In this document: one piece after another, positions 9,703-22,524 of the stretch
How positions within the stretch are numbered: position 1 is the stretch's first letter
Layout of the letters: each line of letters opens with the position of its first letter
Assembly: GCF_004135735.1 (NCBI RefSeq)
Contig: NZ_CP012670.1
Span: 6,526,501 to 6,590,500, forward strand
DNA length: 64,000 bases
Direction of reading: 5' to 3'
Origin: Sorangium cellulosum
Lineage (GTDB): Bacteria > Myxococcota_A > Polyangia > Polyangiales > Polyangiaceae
The notes under the pieces: generated by a model
The model's input: the letters and a program-made list of their open reading frames with translations, nothing else
Databases searched by the model: none
What the model was told of the DNA's origin: nothing
Made by a program: the position numbers and the translations under genes

Positions 9703-10767
9703 ATGCTGTCCGGCAGAGGTTCGATCGCAGGGGCCTGCTGCGCGGCCGTCTCGTTGCTCGCCGCCATGCCGGCCTGCTCGACGAGGGTGCGGAGCTTCGG
9801 TCAAGACGGCGCGGGCGGCGCGGCCACCTCCGCGAGCGCCGGAGAGGGCGGCGCGGCCACCACCGCGAGCGCCGGCGGGGACGGCGGCGGGCGCGCGTGC
9901 GAGCCCGACGACCAGGAGGCCTGTTACAGCGGACCGCCGGGTACGCTGAACCGCGGCGCGTGCCGCGCCGGCGTCAGGACCTGCGACGCGGAGGGGACGG
10001 GCTACGGCCCGTGCGAGGGAGAGGTGTCGCCCGCGCCCGATCGCTGTGACACCGCCGAGGACGAGGACTGCGACGGTGAGATCAACGAGGGGTGCCGTTA
10101 CGCCCGGTGCGCGGACGTCCCCTCCGGCGCGCCGAGCGGCGTGTACGCGCTCGATCCGGACGGGGCCGGCCCGCAGCCCGAGCTCGCCGTCTACTGCGAT
10201 CTGGAGACGGACGGCGGGGGGTGGGCGCTCGTCTATAGCAGCGTCGGCTCCGAGGACGGGGAGACGCTCCCCTTCTGGAACATCCCGTACGCCGACCGGC
10301 TCGGCGTGAAGGGCGCGCCCGCGCCCCACCAGAATCATTACCAGGGCGCGCTCTACCTCGTCGGCCGGGAGTACCGCGACGAGATCGAGGATCTGGAGGG
10401 CACCGTCAAGGAGGTCATGCGCGCGACCGCGGGCGGCATCGACCCGGAGACCATGAAGCTCCTCGAGCCCGCGCACGTCTCCGGGGACGCCGACGTGTTC
10501 TACACCCAGTTCTTCTCGGGGTGGTCGTCGCCCGACTTCGACGGCGACACGTACGGCGCGGGCAACTGCGCCGCGGAGCTCGAGAACGTCACGCAGCACT
10601 ACGCATCTTGCTGCACCTACAACCTCGGCGCGGACCTCAACGCGCCGTACGACGACGGCGGCTGGGGGCCTCACCTGCTGGAGAGCGTCGCGGCGCGGCT
10701 CGGGCTCTCCGTCGACGGCGCCGGCTCCACGCGCGTGAGGCGAATCTCCCGCTGGACTCGGTGGTGA
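9703..10767 (+). CDS. Lipoprotein with fibrinogen C-terminal-like domain
   Basis: The 354-aa predicted lipoprotein has a lipobox at LLAAMPAC, then a Gly/Ala-rich repeat linker. A Cys-rich stretch follows, typical of myxobacterial surface proteins (CEPDDQEACYSGPPGTLNRG, then EDEDCDGEINEGC). From about residue 140 comes a fibrinogen-related region: CADVPSGAPSGVYALDPDG, VYCDLETDGGGWALV, and a later Cys-containing distal part (ASCCTYNLGADL). Fibrinogen-related and intelectin-like domains bind carbohydrates or acetylated ligands in eukaryotes; the ligand here is unknown. ATG 9703 is preferred to 9685 and 9691 because GGAGG lies 5 nt upstream. The next three genes run in the same direction with small gaps. 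Confidence 0.75.
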   Translation: MLSGRGSIAGACCAAVSLLAAMPACSTRVRSFGQDGAGGAATSASAGEGGAATTASAGGDGGGRACEPDDQEACYSGPPGTLNRGACRAGVRTCDAEGTGYGPCEGEVSPAPDRCDTAEDEDCDGEINEGCRYARCADVPSGAPSGVYALDPDGAGPQPELAVYCDLETDGGGWALVYSSVGSEDGETLPFWNIPYADRLGVKGAPAPHQNHYQGALYLVGREYRDEIEDLEGTVKEVMRATAGGIDPETMKLLEPAHVSGDADVFYTQFFSGWSSPDFDGDTYGAGNCAAELENVTQHYASCCTYNLGADLNAPYDDGGWGPHLLESVAARLGLSVDGAGSTRVRRISRWTRW

Positions 10768-10843
10768 GCCGCGGGCCGCCCGCCGCCGCGCCCCCCCACG
10801 GATCCCGTGACAGCCCCCGCGGAGCTGGTATGCTGCCGCGGCC

Positions 10844-11362
10844 ATGCGCTTCTATGCCTTGATACTGCTCACGCTCTTCGCCGGCCTCGGCCTGGCGAGC
10901 TGCTGGACCAGCGACGCCTGCGTGGAGGGGGACGCGTGCGAGTGCTTCGACGGCGACGAATGCTATCTCGGCTGTGACGGTGACAACTGCGATCAGCGCT
11001 GTCATCACATGAACCGATGCGGCGCCGTATGTGAGCACGGGTGTGACTTCGAGTGCTTCGACGTCGACGAGTGCTCGGCCTCCTGCGGGGACGACTGCAA
11101 CCTCGAGTGCCATCACACCGCGGCGTGCGGCGCCATCTGCGAGCGCGACTGCCGGTTCGACTGCCATGACACGAGCCGGTGCGGCGTCATCGTCGGGCCG
11201 GGCAGCGTCGTGAACTGCCGGAGCGTGGCGACCTGCGAGGTCGAGTGCCAGGGCTCGTGCGAGGTGTACTGCGAGAACGTGGACGATTGCGACGTGACGT
11301 GCTCCGACGGCTCCCCGGCGGCCGCGTGCTCGGACCGCATGCGCGCTTGCGGTGGATGCTGA
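10844..11362 (+). CDS. Small Cys-rich repeat lipoprotein
   Basis: The 172-aa product has a lipobox (GLASC) and then an extraordinarily Cys-rich mature part, roughly one Cys per four to five residues, evenly spaced. Short motifs recur, such as NRCGAVCEHGCDFEC, AACGAICERDCRFDC and SRCGVI. The regular spacing suggests a disulfide-knit solenoid or beta-roll exposed outside the inner membrane. No enzymatic motif is visible and no characterised family is recognised. It starts 76 bp after the fibrinogen-like gene and ends 14 bp before the beta-barrel gene, so it is probably co-transcribed with both. Confidence 0.75.
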   Translation: MRFYALILLTLFAGLGLASCWTSDACVEGDACECFDGDECYLGCDGDNCDQRCHHMNRCGAVCEHGCDFECFDVDECSASCGDDCNLECHHTAACGAICERDCRFDCHDTSRCGVIVGPGSVVNCRSVATCEVECQGSCEVYCENVDDCDVTCSDGSPAAACSDRMRACGGC

Positions 11363-11376
11363 GGAGGCCTGAGATC

Positions 11377-12027
11377 ATGCTGACTTCGATGACTTCGCAG
11401 CTTCGCGCGCCGCGCCGGCTGGCAGCGGCGGCGCTCTCGTTCCTCGCGTTGACGATCGGGTGGGTGGAGGTCGGCGCCGCGCAGATGACGATCCGCCGCC
11501 CCGGCGATCGCCCCGATTACAAGGTGGAGCTCGAGCCGCACCTCCTCATCGCGCCGTTCGAGCCGCTCGGGCCCGGGGTCGGCACGGGCGTGGGCGCCGG
11601 GTTCCGCGCCACCATCGACATCGTCCCCGAGGGTTTCATCAAGCGCATCAACGACTCGGTCGGGATCGGCTTCGGCATCGACGGCATCCACTACGGAGGG
11701 AACGGCAACTTCCGCGGCGACTGCGCGCGCTTCGAGGGCGGGCCTGCGGGCACGCGCATCTGCACCGAGGTCGACACGTACGGGGACGCGTCCAACTACG
11801 TGTTCGGCGAGGCCGTGATGCAGTGGAACTTCTGGCTTCACCGGCGGTGGTCTGTCTTCGGCGAGCCGGGGCTCGCGTTCTATCTCGGCGATCTGGGCTA
11901 TCGCTCGCGTCCCGGGGTCTCGCCGGTCCTGTTCATCGGCGGGAGGTTTCACTTCACCGAGAATGTCACGCTGACGCTCCGGCTCGGGTATCCGGCGTTC
12001 TCGCTGGGGGTCTCGTTCCTCCTGTGA
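11377..12027 (+). CDS. Predicted outer-membrane beta-barrel protein
   Basis: The 216-aa product has a signal peptide (basic N-terminus, LAAAALSFLALTIGW, cleavage after GAA). The rest is short alternating amphipathic strands rich in Gly and aromatics, for example VGTGVGAGFRATIDIV, WSVFGEPGLAFYLGDLGY and VTLTLRLGYPAFSLGVSFLL. The terminal strand ends in hydrophobic residues as outer-membrane barrels do. It resembles small myxobacterial porin-like or OmpW-like barrels, but no specific family is certain. AGGAGG lies 10 nt before ATG 11377, immediately after the Cys-rich lipoprotein stop, which supports a shared operon and possible partnership at the outer membrane. Confidence 0.7.
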   Translation: MLTSMTSQLRAPRRLAAAALSFLALTIGWVEVGAAQMTIRRPGDRPDYKVELEPHLLIAPFEPLGPGVGTGVGAGFRATIDIVPEGFIKRINDSVGIGFGIDGIHYGGNGNFRGDCARFEGGPAGTRICTEVDTYGDASNYVFGEAVMQWNFWLHRRWSVFGEPGLAFYLGDLGYRSRPGVSPVLFIGGRFHFTENVTLTLRLGYPAFSLGVSFLL

Positions 12028-12123
12028 GCCGCGCCGCCGGCGACCGGCGCCGCCCCCGGCGCCTCCCGCCCGGCGCGCCGCTCGTGTCCCCGGCGCGCCG
12101 GCCGACCTGATATCCTCCCCGGC

Positions 12124-14202
12124 ATGCCGGAGACGCCGCGATCCGAAGGGCCTCAGGGCTCGTCCGTCATCGAGGACCTCACGGTGCCGAGGCTCGGAGC
12201 GCCGGCCGCGCGGCCGACGGGAGCGCCGGCCACGCCGCCGACGGGAGCGCCGGCCGCGCGGCCGGTGGAGGAGCTCTCGAGCTCGGCGCTCGTCGAGGAC
12301 GTCGAGGCGGCCGCGGCGCGGGGCGCCGGGGGGGACGCGCTGATCGGGAGCCTGATCTCCGGGCGTTACCGCATCCACGAGCTCATCGGGGAGGGCGGGA
12401 TGGGCGCCGTCTACCGCGGCGAGCAGGTGCTCCTCCGCAAGCAGGTGGCGATCAAGCTGCTCAGGCCGGTCGCCCGGAGGCTGCCCGAGCTCGTGGCGCG
12501 GTTCGAGCGCGAGGCGATCGCGGGCGCGCACATCCGGCACCCCAACGTCGTGGCGGCCATCGATTTCGGCCAGCTCGACGACGCGTCGTACTTCCTCGTG
12601 CTCGAGTACGTCGAGGGCACGCCGCTCAAGGACGTGATCGCCGCGGGGCGGCTCGCGCCCGCGCGGGCGCTCCGCGTCGCGCGGCAGCTCGCCTCGGCGC
12701 TCTCGGCGGCGCACGAGAAGGGCATCGTGCACCGGGACGTGAAGCCCCTGAACGTCCTGCTCGACGGGCAGGATCAGGTCAGGCTCATCGATTTCGGGCT
12801 CGCGAAGGTCGATGTCGATCTCCTGTCCAGCCAGAGCCGGAACACGACAGGACCGCGCCCCGCCCTGACCAGCGCCGGAGAGATCTTCGGCACGCTCTCG
12901 TACCTCGCGCCGGAAGCGCTGCGCGGGATGGACGCGGTGGACGCGCGCGCGGACCTGTACGCGCTCGGGATCGTGCTCTACGAGATGCTCACCGGACAGC
13001 ACCCGTTCGACACGAAGAGCGTCGTGGCGCGGCTCAAGCAGCACGGCGCGGCGGATCCGCCCCCGCTCCGCGTGCGCGCGCCGGACCTGGTGGTGCCCGC
13101 CCAGGTCGAGCAGGTCGTGATGCGGCTGATGCAGCATGATCCGGCGCTCCGTTACCGGTCGGCGACCGAGGTCATCGCGGCGCTCGATCAGGGGCTCGCC
13201 GCCCTCGCGCGCGCGCCGGCCGTGCCGGCCCCGCCGACCCCGCCGGCCGTGCCGGCCCCGCCGGCCGTGCCGGCCCCGCCGGCCGTGCCGGCCCCGCCGG
13301 CCGTGCCGGCCCCACCGGCCCTGGCGGCGCCACCGGCCGTGCCGGGCGCGCCGGCCTCCCCCATCGCGCCCGGAACCGTCGGGCCTTCCCCGCGCCCCGC
13401 CTGGTCGGGGCCCCGGGCGACCTTGCTGGCGCATGCGCACCGGCCCGCATCGTCGACGCGCTGGATCCCGATCGTGGCGGCGATGGCCGCCATCGCGGCG
13501 GTCGCCATCGGGGGCTCGCTCTGGCTCGTCCTCCGGCGTCCCGAGCCGACCCAGGCGGCGCCCGCGGCCGCCTCCGCGGTGGCTGCACCGGCGCCGCCGG
13601 CGCCGCCGCCGGCGACCGCCGCGGCGAGCGCGCCGGCCGAGGACGACCCCCGCGGCGCCGCGGGGCTGCGATCGCAGCTCAGCCGGGCGGTGGCGACCAG
13701 GAACTGGATGCTCGGGGCGCGGTCGGTGATCGAGCTCGCGCGGGTCGACCCCGAGCTGCTCCTGAGCAAGGGGCTGCGCGAGGAGCTCCTGTCCACGGTG
13801 GCGGGGATCGGGTTCGAGGAGGACAACGCGGCGGCCGACGAGGTGTTCGACCTGCTCACGAACGGGCTCGGCACCGGCGGGCTCGACGTGCTCCTCGACC
13901 TCGTGCGCGCGCGCGGCGGCACGAAGGCAGCCCGCCGGGCCACCGAGATCCTGACGCGGCCCGAGGTGATGGCGCGCGCGACCCCGGCGCTCCGCATCGC
14001 GTTCGACTTCCGCCGGGCCACGTGCAGCGGCAAGCGGGCGCTCTTCGAGCGCGCCGCGGCCGAGGGCGACGAGCGCACGCTCTTCGAGCTCCAGGTGCTG
14101 CACGGCGCGCGGTGCAGGAGGAAGCACGACCCGTGCTGCTTCCGCGAGGACAAGGCCATCGCGGAGGCGATCGAGCGGCTGAAGGCGCGACTCGGGACCT
14201 AG
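12124..14202 (+). CDS. Membrane Ser/Thr protein kinase (Hanks type)
   Basis: The 692-aa kinase has a Pro/Ala N-terminal segment and then a complete kinase domain (about 80-340). Visible motifs are GEGGMGAVY (P-loop), VAIKLL (Lys), IVHRDVKPLNVLL (catalytic loop), LIDFGLAK (DFG) and LAPEALRG. A Pro-Ala linker precedes one transmembrane helix (about 446-468, IVAAMAAIAAVAIGG). The roughly 220-residue C-terminal domain is predicted to be outside the inner membrane. It is helical, ends with a Cys cluster (CRRKHDPCCF) and is not recognised. Such kinases sense envelope signals and phosphorylate cytoplasmic targets. It follows the barrel gene by 96 bp in the same direction. Confidence 0.92.
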   Translation: MPETPRSEGPQGSSVIEDLTVPRLGAPAARPTGAPATPPTGAPAARPVEELSSSALVEDVEAAAARGAGGDALIGSLISGRYRIHELIGEGGMGAVYRGEQVLLRKQVAIKLLRPVARRLPELVARFEREAIAGAHIRHPNVVAAIDFGQLDDASYFLVLEYVEGTPLKDVIAAGRLAPARALRVARQLASALSAAHEKGIVHRDVKPLNVLLDGQDQVRLIDFGLAKVDVDLLSSQSRNTTGPRPALTSAGEIFGTLSYLAPEALRGMDAVDARADLYALGIVLYEMLTGQHPFDTKSVVARLKQHGAADPPPLRVRAPDLVVPAQVEQVVMRLMQHDPALRYRSATEVIAALDQGLAALARAPAVPAPPTPPAVPAPPAVPAPPAVPAPPAVPAPPALAAPPAVPGAPASPIAPGTVGPSPRPAWSGPRATLLAHAHRPASSTRWIPIVAAMAAIAAVAIGGSLWLVLRRPEPTQAAPAAASAVAAPAPPAPPPATAAASAPAEDDPRGAAGLRSQLSRAVATRNWMLGARSVIELARVDPELLLSKGLREELLSTVAGIGFEEDNAAADEVFDLLTNGLGTGGLDVLLDLVRARGGTKAARRATEILTRPEVMARATPALRIAFDFRRATCSGKRALFERAAAEGDERTLFELQVLHGARCRRKHDPCCFREDKAIAEAIERLKARLGT
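13246..13317. repeat. 18-bp repeats encoding the AVPAPP linker
   Basis: Four near-exact 18-bp units start at 13246, 13264, 13282 and 13300. A related copy at 13219 is separated by a 9-bp insertion. They encode A-V-P-A-P-P in the juxtamembrane linker of the kinase. The linker should be extended, and its length may vary by slippage without a frameshift. Confidence 0.85.
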
Positions 14203-14224
14203 CGCGGCCCTCGGCCGGTGACGG

Positions 14225-15136
14225 TCAGAGCAGGCCGCACCCCGGATAGAGCGGCAGGAGATCCTCGTCGCGGACCTCGGTCCGGATCGTCTCCGAGTAC
14301 CGCGTCCCCCAGATCCCGAGCAGCGACCCGAGCAGCGGCGGCAACGTGTAGCACGTCGGGTCCCCGTTCGTGTCCTCCACGCACGAGAGGTCGCACGGCC
14401 CCAGAAAGGCGATGCCGCACGGCTGCACCTTGCCGCAGAGGCGCTTCAGCTCGAGGAGCGCGAGGTCGAGCGGACAGCTCGAGGACAGCGACGACAGCGT
14501 CCCTCCGAGATCGGGATCGATGCAGGCATATCCGACAATGGCCCCTTCGTCGAAGGCGTTGCCGAACATGGTGGCGTCTCGGACGCGGAAGTCCGCGGCG
14601 GGCTCCTCGTCCCTGGAATACGCGAGGGCGGGATGCCTGCCCCCGAGGAGGATCTCCACATGTTCACCGGAGCCGTTCATGTGCTGAAACAGGCACGCCG
14701 AGACCCAGCGCTGCTCCGACACGTCGAGGCCACGCCCGGTCCACGCCGGCGCGAAGCCAAATGCGCCGTGAAACGCCTCGCCGTCCGGAGCGCGGACCAC
14801 CTGGTCGGGCGAGAGCGCGCAGCGAACCGTGTAATCGAGCACGCTCCTCCCCCCCTTGGTGTCGAGCAGCGGCGTCTTCACCAGCTCGCCGTCGCGGCCC
14901 GCCAGCGCGGCGCGGCCGAGCGCCTTGAAGGCCTCCCGGTTGGCCGGAGCCCAGAAGTCGGCGGGGCGCATCCCGTTGGCCCCGATGGGCACGATCATGC
15001 GCGCATCGTACGTCATCTCCGCGGCCCCCTCGGCCGAGCGTTCGTCCGGGAGCCCCCCGGGACCGTCCGGGCCGATGCACCCCGTCATCAACGCGCCCAC
15101 GAAGAGGAGCCCGCCAGCGAAGGATCGGATCGACAT
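14225..15136 (-). CDS. Unrecognised lipoprotein
   Basis: The 303-aa product has a lipobox (GALMTGC) and a mature region with a few conserved-looking features: ANREAFKALGRAAL, paired Cys residues (CALSPDQVV, SACLFQHMN, CPLDLALLELKRLCGKVQPCG) and a C-terminal CGLL. Several Cys pairs suggest disulfides in the periplasm or at the surface. No enzyme motif or known domain is recognised. GGAGGAAGG precedes ATG 15136. It converges with the upstream Ser/Thr kinase gene (22-bp gap) and is separated by 185 bp from the next minus-strand gene. Function unknown. Confidence 0.65.
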   Translation of the reverse strand: MSIRSFAGGLLFVGALMTGCIGPDGPGGLPDERSAEGAAEMTYDARMIVPIGANGMRPADFWAPANREAFKALGRAALAGRDGELVKTPLLDTKGGRSVLDYTVRCALSPDQVVRAPDGEAFHGAFGFAPAWTGRGLDVSEQRWVSACLFQHMNGSGEHVEILLGGRHPALAYSRDEEPAADFRVRDATMFGNAFDEGAIVGYACIDPDLGGTLSSLSSSCPLDLALLELKRLCGKVQPCGIAFLGPCDLSCVEDTNGDPTCYTLPPLLGSLLGIWGTRYSETIRTEVRDEDLLPLYPGCGLL

Positions 15137-15321
15137 GAGTCCTTCCTCCGGGAGAGCGTGGAACCGAGAGCAACCCGGTACTCATCCCCTCCCGTGTCAC
15201 TGGAGTTCTCTCATTTCACGAAAAGGCACGCAATGCGGAAACGGAGCAGATCTCCTGTGCACAAAACGCAGGGATCCATACGGCATCACCCGACCGCGAC
15301 ACGGGCAGCGCCTTTGTCCCG

Positions 15322-19347
<4,026 letters not shown>

Positions 19348-19433
19348 GATCCGGCTCGATCTGGCGAAGCCGAGGGTCGCGTCGGACGCCGGCTCGAGCG
19401 TACAGTAATGCGCGGCGCCAGCGGCTGCCACGT

Positions 19434-20987
19434 ATGGACAAGCCATCCCGACCCGATGCGCTGCCCCTCGCCGTACCGCCGGCGGAGCCGCCCGAGAGGG
19501 ACGAGCCGCCGGCGCGCTCGGCGCCGACATGGGGGCTGAGCACGCTCGATCCGTGCGACGGGGACGCGGCGCACGCCGGCGCCCTGGCCGGCGCGGCGCT
19601 GCGGGCCGGCGCGTACGTGCTCCACGACGTCATCGCCGAGGGCGGGTTCGGTGTCGTCTACCGCGCCGTGCACGCGACGGAGGGGACGCCGGCGGCGGTG
19701 AAGCTCATGCACGAGGAGCTCGTGTCGCGCGCCGACGTGGTGCTCCGCTTCCAGCGCGAGGTGGACACGATCGGGCGCATCCGGCACCCGAACGTGGTCG
19801 AGATCCTCGACGTCGGCCGGCTCGAGGACGGGCGGCCCTACTTCGCGATGGAGCTGCTCCGGGGCAGGAGCCTCGAGCAGCACCTGGGCGCGCGCGGCCG
19901 GCTCCCGGCCGACGAGGTGCTCGCGATCCTCGAGCCGCTCTGCGGCGCGCTCGCCGCGGCGCACGCGCTCGGGATCGTCCACCGGGACGTGAAGCCCTCG
20001 AACGTCGTCCTGTGCGAGGGGGCGGCGGGGCTCCGGGTCGTGCTGCTCGACTTCGGCATCGCGAAGCTGCTCGACGGGACGGACCTGTCGCTCACGTCGT
20101 CGCGGCACGTCGTGGGGACCCCGGCGTTCATGTCGCCCGAGCAGCTCCTGCACGGGCCCGTCGACGTGCGGACGGACGTCTACGCGCTCGGCGCGCTGCT
20201 CTACACGATGATCGCGGGCTCGATGCCGTTCTCGTCGAACGCGTACCCCGTGCTGCGCCACCTGCACCTCCACCAGGCGCCGCCCCGGCCGAGCCTGCAC
20301 GCGCCGGTCGATCCGGCGTTCGACGACATCGTCGTGCGGGCGATGAGCAAGGATCCCGCGGGGCGGTACCCGGACGTCACCGCGTTCCTCTCGGACGTCC
20401 GGGCCGCCACGGCGCGGGTCGCCCGCGCCGACGCGGGCGAGGCGGGGCGCGTGAGGCGGCTCGCGATCGGGCTGCTCGTCGAGGTCTTCGCCGAGGCGGG
20501 CGCGCTCGAGGCCCCCACCGACGCGTTCCTGGCCGATTTCGAGGCCGTGCTCCCGCGGGCGATGACGGAGCTCGCGGCGGCCGGGTTCACGCCGCTCACG
20601 GTCGCGAGCACCAGCGCGCTGCTCTCGGCGGACTGGCCGCGCGACGCGCGCGCCGCCGACGAGGCGCGCGGCCGCGCGCTCGCCGCCGCGCTCTCGCTCC
20701 ACGAGCGGCTCGATCCGCCGGGCGAGCGTGACCATCGCGTGGGCGTCCGCTTCTGCCTGCACGCCGGCGAGGTGGTGACCGAGGACGGCGCGGTCGTGGG
20801 CGGGAGCGTGCTCGATCTGTCGTCGTGCCTGCCGGAGACGGCGGAGTCGGGGGTCTACGCGTCGCCGGCGTTCCTCGGCGGCCTCGGCTTCGCCTCGCGG
20901 CGGCTCTCGGCGGCCGAGGGCGCGGCGATCCCGATGCGCCGCGTGATCCCCGGGCCGCCGCGCGACGACGCGGCGGCGGTTGGGTAG
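19434..20987 (+). CDS. Ser/Thr kinase with C-terminal cyclase-like domain
   Basis: The 517-aa soluble kinase has its domain at about 55-320: AEGGFGVVY, AAVKLM, IVHRDVKPSNVVL, LLDFGIAK and FMSPEQLL are all intact. The C-terminal part (about 335-505) reads like a nucleotidyl-cyclase-fold domain. It has a strand with VEVFAEAG, then RVGVRFCLHAGEVV and VVGGSVLDLSSCLPETA, which parallel the 'giHtGev...G..v..a.rl' core. The metal-binding Asp residues expected of active cyclases are not evident. It is more likely a sensory or regulatory domain than a cNMP synthase. It is divergent from the large kinase, with only about 86 bp between starts, so they probably share a control region. Confidence 0.88.
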   Translation: MDKPSRPDALPLAVPPAEPPERDEPPARSAPTWGLSTLDPCDGDAAHAGALAGAALRAGAYVLHDVIAEGGFGVVYRAVHATEGTPAAVKLMHEELVSRADVVLRFQREVDTIGRIRHPNVVEILDVGRLEDGRPYFAMELLRGRSLEQHLGARGRLPADEVLAILEPLCGALAAAHALGIVHRDVKPSNVVLCEGAAGLRVVLLDFGIAKLLDGTDLSLTSSRHVVGTPAFMSPEQLLHGPVDVRTDVYALGALLYTMIAGSMPFSSNAYPVLRHLHLHQAPPRPSLHAPVDPAFDDIVVRAMSKDPAGRYPDVTAFLSDVRAATARVARADAGEAGRVRRLAIGLLVEVFAEAGALEAPTDAFLADFEAVLPRAMTELAAAGFTPLTVASTSALLSADWPRDARAADEARGRALAAALSLHERLDPPGERDHRVGVRFCLHAGEVVTEDGAVVGGSVLDLSSCLPETAESGVYASPAFLGGLGFASRRLSAAEGAAIPMRRVIPGPPRDDAAAVG

Positions 20988-21059
20988 GACTGCCTCGTCG
21001 CCCGATGCCGCGCACCTCGCGCGTGCCCCCGCCGGCTGCATTGCCCCGTTGGGCGGCAC

Positions 21060-21476
21060 TCACCGTCGACGTCGCCGACCGCTCGTGCCAACAGTAAGCG
21101 CGACAGTATCGAGCAGCTCATTCACCGCCGAGACGACATCGCCCAGGATTCCCTGGTAGTCATCCCAGTGATCCCGACGCGAAGGAACAATCGCATCGTC
21201 GCCCTGAAAGAACGGATATCGACAGCTCGGAACGTCGGCTCGAATGGACTGGCGAGTGGCATCAAGCCGCACCAAGACATTGGCACCTTGCCGCCCCGAA
21301 AGCAGACCATACGCTTCGCGCCGAAGCGTCTTGAGAACCCTGATTCCACGTTGCCAGTGTTCAGGACACTGCCTGATCGATCGCGAGGGCTCTTCTGTCT
21401 CGTGGGGCGGCTCGTCCGGTCGAGCCAGCCTACCCCAGGTGGACCTGCTTGCCGTGGATCGACACGCTCTCCTCGG
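21060..21476 (-). other. Unrecognised open frame of atypical base composition
   Basis: A frame without stops runs from 21476 to a TGA at 21060-21062. It reads like a real protein in its last 100 residues, with RGIRVLKTLRREAYGLLSG, ADVPSCRYPFFQGDDAIVP, HWDDYQGILGDV and SAVNELLDT. There is no ATG; the first standard starts are TTG 21278 and GTG 21275, which would discard about half. Third codon positions are much less GC-rich than in all neighbours. It overlaps the end of a DUF3540 remnant. It is either a foreign gene fragment or a small gene with an unusual start. Function unknown. Confidence 0.35.
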
Positions 21477-21687
21477 TCAGCGCGCTGGCGCGCTTCGCCT
21501 TCGCGCGCTTCGCCTTCGTGGACGCGCGCTCGTCCGCGACCACGTGGATCTCCTTCGCGTGCGTCGAGACGAGGCCAGTCACCTTCTGCACGAGCGACCC
21601 GAACGAGCTCAGCACCGCCCCGGCGACCACCTTCAGCTTGCCCGAGTGGACCACCACGGCCGGGCCGTGCACCTCCACCCTCTGCTC
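21430..21687 (-). pseudogene. 3' fragment of a DUF3540 (type VI secretion-associated) gene
   Basis: The last 85 codons of a DUF3540-type protein are preserved, from EQRVEVHGPAVVVHSGKLK to TEESVSIHGKQVHLG and a TAG stop. DUF3540 genes sit in type VI secretion VgrG/PAAR clusters; the closing 'edv.i.G..ihLG' motif is characteristic. The N-terminal half is absent, and no vgrG, PAAR or tss gene is near. Similarity stops at a 17-bp tandem duplication (21687-21720). This looks like a rearrangement remnant rather than a functional gene. The family call is from motif recognition. Confidence 0.6.
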
Positions 21688-21720
21688 GCCGACGAGAGCC
21701 GATCGCCGACGAGAGCCGAC
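21687..21720. repeat. 17-bp duplication at the DUF3540 breakpoint
   Basis: Two adjacent 17-bp copies (cgccgacgagagccgat and the same ending in c) differ at one base. They begin exactly where the DUF3540-like reading frame loses similarity. This is compatible with a repair scar from illegitimate joining. Confidence 0.8.
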
Positions 21721-21761
21721 CGCCCTCGGCGCGCCCCTCCACGTCGCCTGGCAGCGACGGC

Positions 21762-22520
21762 TCAGGCGATGCAGCAGAACGTGGACGGGTCGGCGGGCTG
21801 GAGCTCGCCGATGGGGTCGCCGCCCTGCGGGGCGCACGCGCCTGGCTCCACCGCCACGACCGCGGCCGACTTGCTCCCCAGGCCGACGCCGGGCGGCGTC
21901 ACCGCGCAGAACGGGACGCTCGAGCTGACGAGGTTCGACGCGATCGGGTCGGTGCAGGCCGCATCGCGGTACACGGACGCCATGACCGTGCACGAGGTGC
22001 CGGTCGGCTCGCCGCAGCTACAGGGGGTGCAGTCGCGGCCGTCGAGCACGTCCTTGTAGAAGACGTGCCTCTGGGCGTAGCCGTCCGGACAGGCGGCGTC
22101 GCCCTCGTGGTAGACGCAGGTCAGGAACCCGAGCGGCTCTGCCGGGGCGCAGGTCGTCGCGTCGGCGCACGCGGTGTGCGCCCCGGCGAGGCAGGCCGTC
22201 GCGCGGGTCGCCCACGGGGGCGCGCGCTCGTGGACAGGCGGCGGGGCGTCGATGCGCGGCGTGCACGCGCCGGTCGTGATCGACGGCGCCGCGATCGTCA
22301 GCGACTGCACGCAGGGCTCGCCGTTGCACTGCTGATCGGCGGGGATCGCGGCCTCCGCGGTGCAGGCGCCGGACGCGGCGAACGGCGTCGCGACGGCGTC
22401 GGGCTCGTCGCCGGGGCACGAGGACGACGACGATGCGGCCCACGCGGTGGGGAGCGCGCACGAGACCTCGGGCGGGTCGCACGCGCAGGCCGGGCACGCC
22501 TTCGGCACCTGCTGGAGATC
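21762..22520 (-). pseudogene. 5'-truncated Cys-rich secreted protein gene
   Basis: About 250 codons encode a Cys-rich protein with paired motifs (ACPACACDPPEVSC, CTPCSCGEPTGTSC, VYRDAACTDP), ending PSTFCCIA and stop. It resembles the C-terminal part of a Cys-rich secreted family that I believe is common in Polyangiaceae. No signal peptide or start codon precedes it. Upstream, the frame runs into sequence that in another frame is the end of a different truncated gene, with the junction near 22520. It is therefore probably a non-functional fragment, though an internal start cannot be excluded. Confidence 0.5.
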
Positions 22521-22524
22521 GGGA

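Noticed and set aside
11113-14127. 1,004-codon minus-strand frame opposite the barrel and kinase genes
   Set aside because: Low-complexity Arg/Gly shadow of the real plus-strand genes.
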